Made by a program: the position numbers and the translations under genes. From assembly GCA_035644895.1 (NCBI GenBank), contig DASQNQ010000022.1:1-5309 (forward strand): a DNA stretch of 5,309 bases, in the 5' to 3' direction. The stretch comes from Falsiroseomonas sp035644895. GTDB lineage: Bacteria; Pseudomonadota; Alphaproteobacteria; Acetobacterales; Acetobacteraceae. The notes under the pieces are model-generated. The model was not told where the DNA came from. It was given only the letters and a program-made list of their open reading frames with translations, and did no database searches. Shown here piece by piece: positions 5,293 to 5,309 of this stretch (the first letter of the stretch is position 1; every line of letters starts with the position of its first letter).

Positions 5293-5309
5293 GGAAGCCG
5301 GCGATCCCT

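Overview
The window looks like a piece of chromosome from a high-GC Gram-negative proteobacterium. An alphaproteobacterium of the Rhodospirillales/Acetobacteraceae type is my best guess, inferred from the GC-rich codon use (strong G/C in third positions), the PEP-CTERM protein and the style of the exopolysaccharide-type enzymes. No rRNA, tRNA, insertion sequence, integrase or CRISPR array is visible.

Layout. (1) 2-667, minus strand: a secreted PEP-CTERM protein with signal peptide and C-terminal VPEP / hydrophobic / Arg-rich sorting tag. (2) 668-968: a 301-base non-coding stretch with a near-consensus sigma-54 promoter (751-767) facing the PEP-CTERM gene, several dyads upstream of it and a structured leader with a 12-bp palindrome. 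(3) 969-1718, minus: a DUF218 (YdcF/SanA/ElyC-type) membrane-anchored envelope protein. (4) 1719-1837: a divergent spacer starting beside an 18-bp-period tandem repeat that duplicates the DUF218 start codon. (5) 1838-2998, plus: a BioF2/CelD-like GNAT acyltransferase, ending in a strong hairpin. (6) 3124-4002, minus: a class I SAM-dependent methyltransferase, convergent with the GNAT gene. (7) 4003-4170: a second divergent spacer with a 7-bp inverted repeat. (8) 4171-5264, plus: a family 2 glycosyltransferase whose reading frame is broken near 4990, followed by a terminator-like hairpin.

How the genes fit together. Glycosyltransferase, methyltransferase, CelD-like GNAT and DUF218 genes are common in exopolysaccharide or cell-envelope glycan loci, and PEP-CTERM/exosortase systems are known to co-occur with such loci. 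In several bacteria PEP-CTERM genes are controlled by sigma-54 with the PrsK/PrsR two-component system. The promoter seen here fits that scheme and is the most interesting signal in the window. No exosortase, PrsK, PrsR or RpoN gene lies in the window, so the link is inferred. I found no clear evidence of a wholly new system. The points most worth following are the sigma-54 promoter with its upstream dyads, the frameshift in the glycosyltransferase, and the duplicated translation start of the DUF218 gene.
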